Assembly: GCF_023921225.1 (NCBI RefSeq)
Contig: NZ_CP071527.1
Location: forward strand, 3,117,501-3,181,500
Direction of reading: 5' to 3'
Source of the DNA: Legionella lytica
Lineage (GTDB): Bacteria; Pseudomonadota; Gammaproteobacteria; Legionellales; Legionellaceae
DNA: 64,000 nt
The notes beneath the pieces were generated by a model that was not told where the DNA came from, did no database searches, and was given only the letters and a program-made list of their open reading frames with translations. This document shows, in pieces, positions 42,510-52,011 of the stretch (its first letter is position 1; every line of letters starts with the position of its first letter). The translations under genes and the position numbers were made by a program.

Positions 42510-42586
42510 TAGGCTGGGCTGTCAAGCCCAGCATCGAGGAAGAGTTGGCTAAACGGTGTTTTGCTGGGGTTAACAGGCCTGCCTAC
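42510..42586. repeat. REP-like element with hairpin
   Basis: GTAGGC (42510-42515) and GCCTAC (42581-42586) bound a stretch with a perfect stem GCTGGGCT (42513-42520) and AGCCCAGC (42525-42532) around a GTCA loop. The GTAGGCTGGGCT / AGCCCA core is typical of REP sequences found in many gammaproteobacteria. It lies just past the 3' end of the glyoxalase gene and may also terminate transcription. Confidence 0.55.
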
Positions 42587-42589
42587 GCT

Positions 42590-43030
42590 CTACCACTCCC
42601 CAACATTTTGTGCGGAAACCCAAGGTTCCTGGAGGGGTAAAGGGTCTCCTTTTTGCAGCAGCTCAATAGAAATGTTATCGGGAGAGCGGATAAATGCCAT
42701 ATGGCCATCACGTGGAGGTCGATTAATCACAACTCCCGCACGGCCTAAACGTAGGCAAGTATCGTAGATATTATCTACACGGTAGGCTAGATGACCAAAA
42801 TTGCGTCCTCCCGTGTAAGATTGAGGATCCCAATTGTAAGTCAACTCCAGTAAAGGAGCCTGGCTTTTTTTAGCCTGCTCAACATCTCCCGGAGCGGCCA
42901 AAAACACTAAAGTATATCGCCCTTTTTCATTCTCAGTTCGTTTTACTTCAACCAACCCGAGCTTAGTGCAATAAAAATCTAAAGACTCATCAAGGTTGGT
43001 CACTCGAACCATGGTGTGCAAGTAGTGCAT
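42590..43030 (-). CDS. gloA: Lactoylglutathione lyase (glyoxalase I)
   Basis: This 146-residue protein turns the methylglyoxal-glutathione hemithioacetal into S-lactoylglutathione. The four metal ligands expected for the bacterial enzyme are in place: His5 ([10 protein letters not shown]), Glu in 'PLLELTYNW' (about 63), His in 'NFGHLAYRV' (about 80), and Glu in '[10 protein letters not shown]' (about 127). The central '[12 protein letters not shown]' and '[11 protein letters not shown]' fit too. Length is slightly above the E. coli enzyme (135). It is a single gene, followed by a REP-like repeat. Cytosolic detoxification of methylglyoxal is a family-based assignment, and quite sure. Confidence 0.9.
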   Translation of the reverse strand: MHYLHTMVRVTNLDESLDFYCTKLGLVEVKRTENEKGRYTLVFLAAPGDVEQAKKSQAPLLELTYNWDPQSYTGGRNFGHLAYRVDNIYDTCLRLGRAGVVINRPPRDGHMAFIRSPDNISIELLQKGDPLPLQEPWVSAQNVGEW

Positions 43031-43259
43031 GACTTATTCTCCCTAAAAAAATAGCTTGATACTGTTCATAAAAAGTTAGTATATACATAGGCGATAACAA
43101 AATTCTTATAATCCCTATGTAGTTTCCAAAGCCCTTAATATGCCAAGATTGGTCAATATTTAACCAAAACTCTATTTTAGTGTCTATACTTACAGTGTGG
43201 AACTTATTATCCGAGCATGGGTAGTAAGTAATGTTTATTAACCTGTCAAAGGAAATAAC

Positions 43260-43502
43260 ATGCCTGATAAGATCCAGCATACAGCAGCCAGCCTGCAACA
43301 AAAAATGCTAGCTCGTTATGGTGATGAGCTACATCATAAACACAACAAACACCACCTATCATACCGCAAACATTATCGATCCCATCCGTGCAACCAGAAT
43401 AATAATGTCGATGAAGAAAACCCTACCGGCTCAACGGGGCTGTTGCGTGAACTTAAACTAAAAAAAATGAGAAAACGACCCGATAAAGGACAATTCCATT
43501 AA
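43260..43502 (+). CDS. Small basic His-rich protein
   Basis: This 80-residue protein is strongly basic and has a His/Lys cluster (LHHKHNKHHLSYRKHYRSHP) at about 24-44. The ATG has AAGGA about 7 bases upstream and the gene is followed by a strong terminator, so it looks real. Basic character suggests nucleic acid or metal binding. No signal peptide or known domain is present. It stands alone between gloA and the BON genes. Confidence 0.5.
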   Translation: MPDKIQHTAASLQQKMLARYGDELHHKHNKHHLSYRKHYRSHPCNQNNNVDEENPTGSTGLLRELKLKKMRKRPDKGQFH

Positions 43503-43518
43503 TTGTAGAACGCTTTAA

Positions 43519-43543
43519 CCTGAGTTCGCCTAGCGAGCTCAGG
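43519..43543 (+). terminator. Strong intrinsic terminator
   Basis: CCTGAGTTCGC and GCGAGCTCAGG form an 11-base stem (one G-T pair) with a CTA triloop. A TCTTTAATTTTTATTTTT run follows on the plus strand. It ends the gene at 43260-43502 and may also serve the convergent BON gene. Confidence 0.8.
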
Positions 43544-43558
43544 TAAGCTCTTTAATTT

Positions 43559-44128
43559 TTATTTTTGATAAACAAGGTATTTAAGCACCTTAACTACATG
43601 ACGTACACCGGCAGTATGACGAGTGAAATTAATCACCGTCGCGGCCTCATCTGGACGCACATCTCCCATCAAGTAAACAATACCGTCGGAAGTAACGACC
43701 TTAAATGCATTTGGATCAATAGATGCATCCGCAAAAATTTGGCTGCGAATTTTAGTCGTGATCCAATTATCTTCCATGGAGTTTGGCGGATTAGTATCCA
43801 CACGTACCTCATTGAACACGCGTCGAGCCCCTTGTACCGTATTTAAGCGTCGTTGTAATTCAGTATGCATGCTTTGAGTGGGTACATGACCGGCGACGAG
43901 AATATCTCCATTAAAAACTGCGATATCGAGTGGAGAACGGCTGTCTTTAAACAACTTATCAACGGTTATCGCATTATTTACTTTGACGTATAAACGGTAA
44001 TCATCCAGTTTTTTATAGACATCATGACGGTCATATACCAAATTAGCACCGGTCCAGATACTACTGCAGCTAGACAGGCACCAAAGGGTAAAAATAACCA
44101 GTATTTGCAAACATCCCTGCTTCAACAT
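43559..44128 (-). CDS. BON-domain outer-membrane lipoprotein (second copy)
   Basis: This 189-residue protein has a lipobox (LWCLSSC, Cys21). Two BON domains follow, the first near 46-115 ('DIAVFNGDILVAGHVPTQ') and the second near 120-187 ('KVVTSDGIVYLMGDVRPDEA', 'GVRHVVKVLKYL'). It is a paralogue of the gene just upstream and lies 9 bases after it. DolP-type double BON lipoproteins bind anionic phospholipid at the outer membrane and keep the envelope intact. It ends the operon; a terminator lies 16 bases past its stop. Which of the two copies has the DolP role is open. Confidence 0.75.
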   Translation of the reverse strand: MLKQGCLQILVIFTLWCLSSCSSIWTGANLVYDRHDVYKKLDDYRLYVKVNNAITVDKLFKDSRSPLDIAVFNGDILVAGHVPTQSMHTELQRRLNTVQGARRVFNEVRVDTNPPNSMEDNWITTKIRSQIFADASIDPNAFKVVTSDGIVYLMGDVRPDEAATVINFTRHTAGVRHVVKVLKYLVYQK

Positions 44129-44137
44129 AGTAAATAA

Positions 44138-44710
44138 CTAACGAATATATTGGAAAATTTTAACTACTTTTCTCACCCCATTGACGCGTCGAGCCACATC
44201 AACAGCTAAAGCGGCCTGATGATCGGTCACTACCCCCATAAGGTAAACCACAGCATTTTCCGTCACGATACGTACAGAGCCTGACTCCAATCCTTTTCTA
44301 GCGAGCATGCTGCTTCTAACCTGTCCGGTAATCCAACTGTCTTTAGTGCGTTGCGTTAACGGTATAGGATAGCCAACCGTTATTTCATTATAAACACGCT
44401 CAATACCCGGCGCATTGTGCGCAATTTTTTCTGCTAGAACGCGTAAAGAAGCACTTGGAGTTTGCCCAACCAAGAGCACTACACGATTAAAACTAGTCAC
44501 TTCAATACGTGAATCACTAAATTGGCGATTAGTAACAATATTTTTATGAATTACATGAAATAAGCGGGCATCCGCTTCCATAGTCACTATACCGCGTCGG
44601 TCATAGACCATGCCTACCGCAGCACCGGTGACGACGGCCGCCACACAACCAGTGAGTAAACTAGAAACTAAAACAAAGATCAGGGATTTTAATTTTAAAT
44701 TTAAACTCAT
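44138..44710 (-). CDS. dolP: DolP-like double BON-domain lipoprotein
   Basis: This 190-residue lipoprotein has a lipobox (SSLLTGC, Cys22) followed by 'VYDRRGIVTMEADARL', usual for DolP (YraP). BON 1 has 'IEVTSFNRVVLLVGQTPS' and BON 2 'VRIVTENAVVYLMGVVTDHQ' and 'NGVRKVVKIFQYI'. In E. coli DolP sits in the outer membrane, is recruited to division sites and binds phosphatidylglycerol. It begins 3 bases after diaA, as in the E. coli diaA-dolP order, which supports the symbol. The second BON copy follows. Confidence 0.85.
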   Translation of the reverse strand: MSLNLKLKSLIFVLVSSLLTGCVAAVVTGAAVGMVYDRRGIVTMEADARLFHVIHKNIVTNRQFSDSRIEVTSFNRVVLLVGQTPSASLRVLAEKIAHNAPGIERVYNEITVGYPIPLTQRTKDSWITGQVRSSMLARKGLESGSVRIVTENAVVYLMGVVTDHQAALAVDVARRVNGVRKVVKIFQYIR

Positions 44711-44713
44711 TTT

Positions 44714-45313
44714 TTATCCTAAAACTTGGCCAAATAAAGACTGATCAATTAAATCACAAAAACAATGCAATATGAACAAGTGCATTTCCCTTATGCGTGC
44801 CGCATTATCGCAAGCCACACGCACTTCAATATCTTCTGGACCTAAATGATTAGCAAGCACCCCACCATCACGCCCACTTAGAGCAATCGTATCCATGCCT
44901 CGTTCATTGGCAGCTTGTAATGCATGAATCATGCTGTCTGAATTACCTGCAGTGGTTAACAGCAGCAAGACATCTTGCTCTTGGCCTAAGGCTTGGATTT
45001 GTCGAGCAAAAACTTGGCTGTAATGGTGTTCATTAGCAAAAGAACTGATGGTGGTAGCATCCGCACTTAAATTAAATACCGGCAGCGAAGGGCGCTCGAC
45101 TTCAAAATGATTAAACATAGCGCTCGCAAAGTGCATACAATTGGCACTAGAACCGCCATTGCCGCAAATTAATATTTTTCCATCACCCAACAAACAATTC
45201 ACCAAGCGTTGTCCCGCTTTAGCAATGGTGTCAGATAAAGCATCCGCTAGCGCTATTTTTGTTTCGATATGCGTGCCGAAGAGGTGTCTTACTCTTTCTT
45301 CCAGTTGAACCAT
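44714..45313 (-). CDS. diaA: SIS-domain protein, DiaA (phosphoheptose isomerase-like)
   Basis: This 199-residue protein is a single SIS sugar-isomerase domain: 'ILICGNGGSSANCMHFASAM' near 47, 'VLLLLTTAGNSDSMIHAL' near 113, 'RIREMHLFILHCFCDLID' near 173. DiaA binds DnaA and times replication initiation; GmhA, its close relative, isomerises sedoheptulose-7-phosphate for LPS heptose. Position between yraN and dolP favours DiaA. Metal-binding His/Glu residues of GmhA were not all identified, so the enzymatic role remains possible. A gap of 35 bases separates it from yraN. Confidence 0.8.
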   Translation of the reverse strand: MVQLEERVRHLFGTHIETKIALADALSDTIAKAGQRLVNCLLGDGKILICGNGGSSANCMHFASAMFNHFEVERPSLPVFNLSADATTISSFANEHHYSQVFARQIQALGQEQDVLLLLTTAGNSDSMIHALQAANERGMDTIALSGRDGGVLANHLGPEDIEVRVACDNAARIREMHLFILHCFCDLIDQSLFGQVLG

Positions 45314-45348
45314 GTTTTAACCTTAATAACTATTCTCGAGTGAATAAA

Positions 45349-45708
45349 CTAATAATCCATACCAAAAGCATCTTTTATCCAAGTAATTGATGCTGACTTG
45401 CCATCGATGCTAATCACATCAAAACGCAGAGCAAATTTATTCTGTAACTTATGCACCATTGCATAATGCATTGCCGATTTTAATATTTTTTGCCGCTTAG
45501 TATAAGTAATACTTGCAAGGCCCCCACCAAAAGCAGCAGAAACACGAGAACGAACCTCAACAAAAACCAAATGCTCCCGGTCGCGCATAATTAAATCAAT
45601 TTCGCCCAACTTGCAATGATAATTTTGACCAAGCAACTTAAGTCCTTGCGCAGTCAAATAATTTATAGCCTGCTCTTCCGCGATGCGCCCTTTCTCTTGT
45701 GTCAGCAT
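45349..45708 (-). CDS. yraN: YraN-family endonuclease-fold protein
   Basis: This protein of about 119 residues (start ATG 45706-45708, one base after the lpoA stop; a GTG five codons earlier would overlap lpoA) belongs to UPF0102. Motifs are 'KGRIAEEQAINYL', 'GEIDLIMRDREHLVFVEVRSR' and 'FDVISID'. The E...D...E-V-R/K arrangement is that of Holliday-junction resolvase/PD-(D/E)XK nucleases. The role is not well known; it lies with lpoA and diaA in many gammaproteobacteria. Cytosolic. Confidence 0.85.
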   Translation of the reverse strand: MLTQEKGRIAEEQAINYLTAQGLKLLGQNYHCKLGEIDLIMRDREHLVFVEVRSRVSAAFGGGLASITYTKRQKILKSAMHYAMVHKLQNKFALRFDVISIDGKSASITWIKDAFGMDY

Positions 45709-45709
45709 T

Positions 45710-47539
45710 TTAAGCGGTCTCACCTAAGGAATGTACTAAACCCTGCTTAAATTGCCCCCATTCTAAAACCCGAGCAACCTGTTGTGACGGTTTAAGATAT
45801 AAAATACCATCCCCAGAAAGGGATTCATCTGCAGGGAATAACATTAAGTGATTTAATTGAGTTGCTAAAGCATAACTATCCTTACCTAAAGCATACAGCC
45901 TATTGTAACTGTTAAATTGCTCTGGCCAATTCCTTGCTCTCATTTGATGACCAAAAACCCAAGGAATATCACAAAAGATAATCCCATCCAAATCCTTATC
46001 TTTTAAAGGGTTTGCATTACCGCCATACACACTGGCCGTAGCATAGACCGGGACATCCGCAGCATAGTAATAATTTAATAAAGGCATAATTTGCCGTGCT
46101 TTGGATGGATAAGCCAATAAAAAGATCATGTCAAAGTCTTGGCGACGACTAACCACCGATTGGATTGAATAGCCCAGTAATTCTTTTATTTGTTTTTCTC
46201 GCTGTTGGCTATTAGTAATATGAAGGAAATCCTTCATTTTCTTATTCAGATCATCTTTAGCGCCATATAAAAGAGTGCCAGCAACCTGCCCTCCTTTCTT
46301 TTGCCATTGCTTGGTAAATGCATTGGTTATTTCATTGCCCCATTCATTGCCCGGCGCAATAATGAGCGCTCGATGATAGCCTTTACTATGCGCCCTAATC
46401 GCCACTTGTTGCGCTTCATAGGCAGGTGACAAACTCAGTGAATAGGAGTTCTCTTGCACATTCGTAGCTGCATCATTCAATAACAAAGTAGGTACCGGAT
46501 GTGGTAATGCCGCAACCGCAGCAACTTGAGCCTTAGTCAATGGCCCCACAATATAATTAGCTCCATCAGCAATAGCAGACTGATACAAGGAGACAACATC
46601 GCCTTTGCTAGTGTCATAATCTTTAATCCTAATTGCCGCACCAGCAGGATTATTCTTTTGGGCCGCTATAAAACCATCGCGTATTGCAGTACCTGGACCT
46701 TGCAACGCTCCGCTCAAAGGTAATAAAAGTGCCACTTGCTTTGGCTGGTCCACCATTTTGTTAGCAATTGAATCTAACGGGTTAGGTAAAATATTATTTG
46801 CTGGGTGATTATTAAACTGGGTTTGCCAATGATCCAAAGCGGCGAGTAAGGATTTAGAGTTATCGCGATACTTACGCGCGATTTGTGCTAATTGCAGCCA
46901 ACCTTGCATTTCCGATTGAACGGCTGTGGTCATAGCATTATCAAGTTCCGCCTGGGAAAGATGCGTAATGGTTACCCACAATTTACGACGATTATGTTTT
47001 TGACTGTCGTCATCAATAAGTAAAGGCTCTAACCTGATACGCTCAGAAATAGACTCTACGGGCTTATCAGTAGCTCGATATGCTTGGGCTAATAACTCAT
47101 GGTATTGCGCTTGCTGATATCGGGGTAACTCCTCTTTTTGGGAAATGCTCGTTAATTTACTTAACGCTCTTTGCGGTCTATCCCGCATCACATCAATTTG
47201 TGCTAATAAAATATTTTTTTGCGCCATGAGCTCCGGTGTTAAATCAGCAGTCTGTGCTAAAATGGCCGCACCTTGCTGCCATTGACCATCAGCAATTGAA
47301 CGCCCAGCAGCCATAAGGAAGGACTTTTGTTTTTCATGACCTTGTTGGTTTTGCGCTTGCGCAAGATAACCCGAAGTTGATTGAGGATATGGATTTTCTG
47401 CTTTTTTCTTCACGACCGCGGGTACAGGTGCGGGTGTTGGCACCTCAGGAACTGACGAGGTAACGGCTGTAGTACACTGACAAAGAAATACAGTGGATGT
47501 CAGGAAGATAAGTACACGAATTTTATATATTTTTAACAT
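45710..47539 (-). CDS. lpoA: LpoA, lipoprotein activator of PBP1a
   Basis: This protein of about 609 residues has a lipobox (VFLCQC) after MLKIYKIRVLIFLTSTV; an ATG five codons earlier is an alternative start. Residues of about 45-250 are TPR-like (ILAQTADLTPELMAQKNILL), then comes a periplasmic-binding-protein-like domain from 'QVALLLPLSGALQGPGTAIR' to the end, with 'YIVGPLTKAQVAAVAAL' and 'MIFLLAYPSKARQIMPLLNY'. LpoA spans the periplasm from the outer membrane and activates the transpeptidase PBP1a. It is somewhat shorter than the E. coli protein (678). It is divergent from rsmI, 40 bases away. Confidence 0.9.
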   Translation of the reverse strand: MLKIYKIRVLIFLTSTVFLCQCTTAVTSSVPEVPTPAPVPAVVKKKAENPYPQSTSGYLAQAQNQQGHEKQKSFLMAAGRSIADGQWQQGAAILAQTADLTPELMAQKNILLAQIDVMRDRPQRALSKLTSISQKEELPRYQQAQYHELLAQAYRATDKPVESISERIRLEPLLIDDDSQKHNRRKLWVTITHLSQAELDNAMTTAVQSEMQGWLQLAQIARKYRDNSKSLLAALDHWQTQFNNHPANNILPNPLDSIANKMVDQPKQVALLLPLSGALQGPGTAIRDGFIAAQKNNPAGAAIRIKDYDTSKGDVVSLYQSAIADGANYIVGPLTKAQVAAVAALPHPVPTLLLNDAATNVQENSYSLSLSPAYEAQQVAIRAHSKGYHRALIIAPGNEWGNEITNAFTKQWQKKGGQVAGTLLYGAKDDLNKKMKDFLHITNSQQREKQIKELLGYSIQSVVSRRQDFDMIFLLAYPSKARQIMPLLNYYYAADVPVYATASVYGGNANPLKDKDLDGIIFCDIPWVFGHQMRARNWPEQFNSYNRLYALGKDSYALATQLNHLMLFPADESLSGDGILYLKPSQQVARVLEWGQFKQGLVHSLGETA

Positions 47540-47579
47540 GTTTAAGACACCCAATAAGCGATAACAAAAAGGATAAACT

Positions 47580-48428
47580 ATGACAAACTCACTAGCAACA
47601 GGAATAGGTACTCTCTATATCGTTGCCACTCCAATTGGAAATCGTGAGGACATTACCCTTAGAGCATTGCAAGTACTGAAATCCGTTGATTTTATTCTGG
47701 CAGAAGACACCCGCCATTCTCTGCAACTATTAGCCTCATTGGGGATAAAAAACCAAGTGCATTCGCTGCATGCTCATAATGAACATGAAAAAAGCCAACA
47801 GCTTATTGAGCATTTTTTAGCAGGAAAATCAGCTGCCTTAATTAGTGATGCCGGAACACCATTAATCAGCGATCCGGGTTATGTTTTAGTTAAATTAGCT
47901 CGAGAGCATGAGATTCCAGTTGTTCCCATTCCCGGAGCCTGTGCATTGATTACTGCTCTCTGCGCCGCAGGTGTTCCTTGTGATTCTTTTTTATTTTCTG
48001 GTTTTTTACCAGCAAAACATAATGCACGCAAAGCCAAACTTGAATCCCTAAATAACGAAATGCATACGCTGATTTTTTATGAATCAACTCATCGTATTCT
48101 TGACTGCCTTGATGATATAGCTGCAGTTTATGGTGAAGGCTGTACACTAGTTTTAGCCAAAGAATTAACTAAAACCTTTGAGCGCTTTATTAGTGGAAAC
48201 GTGTTGGAAGTCAAAAATTGGTTAATGGCAGAGCCCGCGCATACTAAAGGCGAGTTTGTTTTAGTAATCCCGCCGCGCCCAGAGCTTGCGGAGCAAGAAA
48301 ATCATGAAGAATTACTGGCTATCTTATTAGAAGACTTACCATTAAAGCAAGCAGTTGCTATTGCCTGTAAATTGACAAAGGCGAGTAAAAACGAGCTTTA
48401 TGATTTAGCATTACGCATAAAAAATTAA
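47580..48428 (+). CDS. rsmI: 16S rRNA 2'-O-ribose methyltransferase RsmI
   Basis: This 282-residue protein methylates the 2'-O of C1402 in 16S rRNA using S-adenosylmethionine. Motifs of the tetrapyrrole methylase fold are 'TLYIVATPIGNREDITLRAL', 'ILAEDTRHS', 'AALISDAGTPLISDPGY' and 'VVPIPGACALITALCAAG'. Length fits E. coli RsmI (286). It is divergent from lpoA, and the two must share the short promoter region, an arrangement kept in E. coli (yraL/yraM). Cytosolic. Confidence 0.95.
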   Translation: MTNSLATGIGTLYIVATPIGNREDITLRALQVLKSVDFILAEDTRHSLQLLASLGIKNQVHSLHAHNEHEKSQQLIEHFLAGKSAALISDAGTPLISDPGYVLVKLAREHEIPVVPIPGACALITALCAAGVPCDSFLFSGFLPAKHNARKAKLESLNNEMHTLIFYESTHRILDCLDDIAAVYGEGCTLVLAKELTKTFERFISGNVLEVKNWLMAEPAHTKGEFVLVIPPRPELAEQENHEELLAILLEDLPLKQAVAIACKLTKASKNELYDLALRIKN

Positions 48429-48656
48429 ATCTATACAGGAATGAATTTCTAGTTCGCGTTTAGAATCTAAAATTATAGTTGATTTGATCACCAATTTAAT
48501 CAAAGATGATTGCGCTTGGTGAGAATATTTTAGATTGCTAAGTTAATTCTTCGCATAATATGCCAAATGATAATTTGCTTACTTAGACCCATTATATGAG
48601 TTTAATAATTAAATTTTAAAAAATTATCCGAAAAAAAGTACATGGTGGATTGTTAT
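48429..48656. other. Spacer before the capsule locus
   Basis: AT-rich DNA without a gene. It should hold the promoter for the KpsS-like gene; TTGCTT and TATAAT-like (TTATATGAG) boxes at about 48576-48600 are candidates. No terminator with a clear stem for rsmI was found. Confidence 0.3.
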
Positions 48657-49946
48657 ATGTCACATAAAGATCAATGGCCTAATAAAATTAGGCTAAAAAA
48701 GAATATACTGTTACTGCAAGGACCTATCGGAAAATTTTTTAACTATTTTAGAACCTTTTGTTATAAAAAAACTAATGTTGAGCAGGTCTATAAAATTAAT
48801 TTTCATTTGGGCGAATTAATTTTATACCGCGATAAAAATACTTATTTTTATCGCGGTGGTATTGAAGAGTGGGGGGCATACTTTAAAGAAATCCTAAAAA
48901 CACACCAGATAGAGCAAATATTTTTGTTATCTCAGCATAGGATCTATCATCAAATTGCAATTGAAATTGCAAAACAATTAGATATTGAAGTTTATGTCTT
49001 TGAACAGGGATATGTAAGGCCACACTTTATAACTATTGAACGTAATGGCGTTAATGTAAATACTAATCTGTCTAAAGATCCTAAATTTTATTCTACTCTT
49101 AATCCACCTAAAGAGAGGAGTGAAATAAAACCATATGACAGTATTATATTGAATAAGCACGTAAAAAATATAGCAATGCTCCCCTACCACTGGCTAATGT
49201 TTGTATTCCACGCCCATATTTATGGTTATGGAATCGTAGTTACGAATTATTTAATAAATAGAAAGCATGTTGCGCAATTCGATGATAGAGGGAAATGGAT
49301 ACCCTACCATATATTTAATTTTCTTAAGCTATTTTTTAATTTATCTACTGATAAACTTAATTTTTTTGTAAAAAATACTCACGACAATTGGGTAAAAAAA
49401 AATAAAAAACAGTATTATCTCTATCCTTTACAAGTAGCCAACGATACCCAAATTACATATGGGGCTAATATAACAGTAGAGGAAAGCCTAAAAAGTGTTA
49501 TTAAGTCATTCAAACATCATGCATCACCAGAAACTTTTTTAGTTATTAAACATCACCCAATTGATAGAGGACATAATAACTATAAAAAATTAATAAATTC
49601 TTTATCTAAAAGATATGGCGTTGAACATAGAGTAAAATACATCTATCGATGCGATCTTGATATCACCATCAAAAATGCAATCGGTGTGATCGTAATAAAT
49701 TCTACAGTAGGACTCACAGCACTGCAGCATAAAGTCCCCGTTATTTGTTTATCAAATACAGCCATCTATAACATCCCCTTCTTAACCTATCAAAAAGGGC
49801 TGGATTCATTTTGGACGGAGTCTAAAGACTTCATTGTAAACGAAGAACTATTCAATAATTTTTATTTATACATGAAAAAAACGACTCAATTTCAAGGGGA
49901 GTTTTATGCTCCTTATTTCACACAGTGGGAGCAAATGTTTTGTTGA
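48657..49946 (+). CDS. kpsS: KpsS-like capsule beta-Kdo transferase
   Basis: This protein of about 429 residues begins at ATG 48657 with GGTGG about 8 bases upstream; an ATG five codons earlier has a poorer site. Motifs of the KpsS/LipB group are 'NILLLQGPIGKFFNYF' (start), 'VYVFEQGYVRPHFITIE' (about 115-130), 'QVANDTQITYGA', 'FLVIKHHPIDRG' and 'VIVINSTVGLTALQHKVPVI'. KpsS adds the first Kdo onto the phosphatidylglycerol anchor that starts the poly-Kdo linker of group 2 capsules. It works on the inner face of the inner membrane with KpsC, found at 53510-54598. It heads a two-gene plus-strand unit with the FkbH-like gene. Confidence 0.8.
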   Translation: MSHKDQWPNKIRLKKNILLLQGPIGKFFNYFRTFCYKKTNVEQVYKINFHLGELILYRDKNTYFYRGGIEEWGAYFKEILKTHQIEQIFLLSQHRIYHQIAIEIAKQLDIEVYVFEQGYVRPHFITIERNGVNVNTNLSKDPKFYSTLNPPKERSEIKPYDSIILNKHVKNIAMLPYHWLMFVFHAHIYGYGIVVTNYLINRKHVAQFDDRGKWIPYHIFNFLKLFFNLSTDKLNFFVKNTHDNWVKKNKKQYYLYPLQVANDTQITYGANITVEESLKSVIKSFKHHASPETFLVIKHHPIDRGHNNYKKLINSLSKRYGVEHRVKYIYRCDLDITIKNAIGVIVINSTVGLTALQHKVPVICLSNTAIYNIPFLTYQKGLDSFWTESKDFIVNEELFNNFYLYMKKTTQFQGEFYAPYFTQWEQMFC

Positions 49947-50010
49947 TATTGGAGAGGGCAATCACTCTCTGCTATGATATTTCACTTTGCCTAGTACAAG
50001 GATATTGTAA

Positions 50011-52011
50011 ATGGAACGTCATGAAGTTATTTCTGCTTATCGATTTATTCTAGGAAGGGAGCCTGAAAATGAAGCAGTAATAGACCAATATTGTGCTGTT
50101 GACTCATGGCAAGCCTTACGGAGAATATTTGTAGATTCAGATGAATATCGCGAAAAAAATAGGCAAGTGGAACAAGATAAAGACATTCTCCCCCAAACGC
50201 TACTAACAGACCACGATCATCTTCATTATCGAGTACCCAATAGCTTACATCGAAGCTTGCTGCCATTAAAAAAAATACTGGTCCTTGCTCATTGTGGTGG
50301 AGAACCTCTGCGAGTAATTGGGCAGGAAATGGGGCTAGCAGTGGAGCACCAGCTACTGAATTACTTATTTGACGAGCCACCACCTCCGCCATCGCTTCCT
50401 GCATCTGAATACACATTTCAAGTAATTCAGCCCCCCTTACGCTCCATCACAAAGCATCTTCATATACTTTCTTTACCTTACGATGATCTAGCCGCGCATG
50501 AGGCTTTTTTTGAGGAATGTGTCATTGCTGTTCGTAAGTTCTTAGAGCTAGGCAGCTTATGGGGACGGCAGCATGGGCTAGTTACTTTCTTTATGGGACT
50601 ACTGCCAACACAACAAAATCCTATGGGACGCTTACTTCCGCGCTATGATCTACGCAATATTGTTTATTTTGTTGAGCGCCTTAATATGGAAATAGAAGCT
50701 TGCGCACGCAAGTTTCCTAATACTTTTTATTGTGATATCGATGAAATTGCGAGTACTTATGGTAAAAAATACATACAAAGTCACTCGGTCTCTATTAGCA
50801 GTCATGCACAAAGTTTAGTTGATTTTGATTTTGAGCAGGATCAAGAACGTATCGTTCCTGCAGTCAGAGCTACAAAACGTTACACTACCAATCAATCATT
50901 ATGGCAATTATATTGGCTAGAACTACTAGCCGCTTATCGCACCATTATGCAAGTCGATGTAATCAAGGTTATTGTCGTAGACTTGGACGATACCCTATGG
51001 CGTGGTATTGCAAGAGAGAATAAGCTGGGAACATTGGAAGGATGGCCTATAGGTTTTATTGAAGCACTGCGCTGGGCTAAACAACGAGGCATTATGTTGG
51101 CAATCGCCAGTAAAAATGATCACGATTGGATACAAAAAAATTGGGATGAACTAACGTTTCGTTTAATTGCTTGGGATGATTTTGTTTGCCATTGCATCAA
51201 TTGGGAAGATAAAGCCACCAATATCACAACTATTGCTAAAAAGCTGAATGTAGGCTTAGAAAATATTTTATTTATTGACGACAATCCCCGAGAAATAGCT
51301 TTAGTACAAGAGTTGTTGCCGATGGTGCGTACCGCAGGTACAGAACCACTTTATTGGCGTCGCATCGTGCTTTGGAGTCCGGAAATGCAACGTGCCGTAT
51401 TGACGACTGAATCAGTAAATAAATCACAAATGATGCAAGCTCAATTACGTCGCGATGTAGACTTACAAAAAATGGATCAAACATCATTCTTAGAAAACCT
51501 GAATTTATCTTTAGTGTTCAACATGTGCTATTCCAGTAATGATATTAAGTTCCAAAGAGCATTAGAACTATTAAATAAAACGAATCAGTTCAATAGCACC
51601 GGACAAACATTTACGCCAGCTGACTGCGAGCAGCTATTTCAGGATGGGTGGGCCATGCTTTGTGTCAATGCGGAGGATAGTTATACCCAATATGGTTTAA
51701 TCTCAGTGATTTGGTTAAAACAAAATAACATCAAACAAATGGTTATGAGTTGCCGTGTATTTGGACTTGGTATAGAGGACGCAATTCTTGATAATTTAAT
51801 TGTAAGAAATTCTAAACATGATTATTTATATTATCAATTTAATAACACAGAACATAATCATGCAGCGAAAACATTTATTGAGCGTCATCATTTTTCAGAA
51901 GTTGATTCAGGACGTTACAGCCGATTAATATCATTGCCATTTACCAAGCCTGGCCATATTCATATTAAATCAGCCGCATTAATGGAGGCCAGTCACGAAT
52001 ATGTTTTCTAA
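50011..52011 (+). CDS. FkbH-like HAD/GNAT protein
   Basis: This 666-residue protein has a small N-terminal helical domain (HEVISAYRFILGREPENEAV) of the DUF4214-like type, a middle SGNH-like part (about 80-300), a HAD-IIIC domain starting 'VIVVDLDDTLWRGIAREN' near 321 with the nucleophile Asp, 'GIMLAIASKNDHDWI' and 'NILFIDDNPREIALVQ', and a C-terminal GNAT-type domain ('YTQYGLISVIWL', 'MSCRVFGLGIEDAIL'). FkbH proteins load glyceryl or similar acyl groups onto carrier proteins. In a capsule locus it may make or add an acyl substituent of the polysaccharide. No acyl carrier protein is seen here. It lies 64 bases after kpsS. Confidence 0.75.
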   Translation: MERHEVISAYRFILGREPENEAVIDQYCAVDSWQALRRIFVDSDEYREKNRQVEQDKDILPQTLLTDHDHLHYRVPNSLHRSLLPLKKILVLAHCGGEPLRVIGQEMGLAVEHQLLNYLFDEPPPPPSLPASEYTFQVIQPPLRSITKHLHILSLPYDDLAAHEAFFEECVIAVRKFLELGSLWGRQHGLVTFFMGLLPTQQNPMGRLLPRYDLRNIVYFVERLNMEIEACARKFPNTFYCDIDEIASTYGKKYIQSHSVSISSHAQSLVDFDFEQDQERIVPAVRATKRYTTNQSLWQLYWLELLAAYRTIMQVDVIKVIVVDLDDTLWRGIARENKLGTLEGWPIGFIEALRWAKQRGIMLAIASKNDHDWIQKNWDELTFRLIAWDDFVCHCINWEDKATNITTIAKKLNVGLENILFIDDNPREIALVQELLPMVRTAGTEPLYWRRIVLWSPEMQRAVLTTESVNKSQMMQAQLRRDVDLQKMDQTSFLENLNLSLVFNMCYSSNDIKFQRALELLNKTNQFNSTGQTFTPADCEQLFQDGWAMLCVNAEDSYTQYGLISVIWLKQNNIKQMVMSCRVFGLGIEDAILDNLIVRNSKHDYLYYQFNNTEHNHAAKTFIERHHFSEVDSGRYSRLISLPFTKPGHIHIKSAALMEASHEYVF

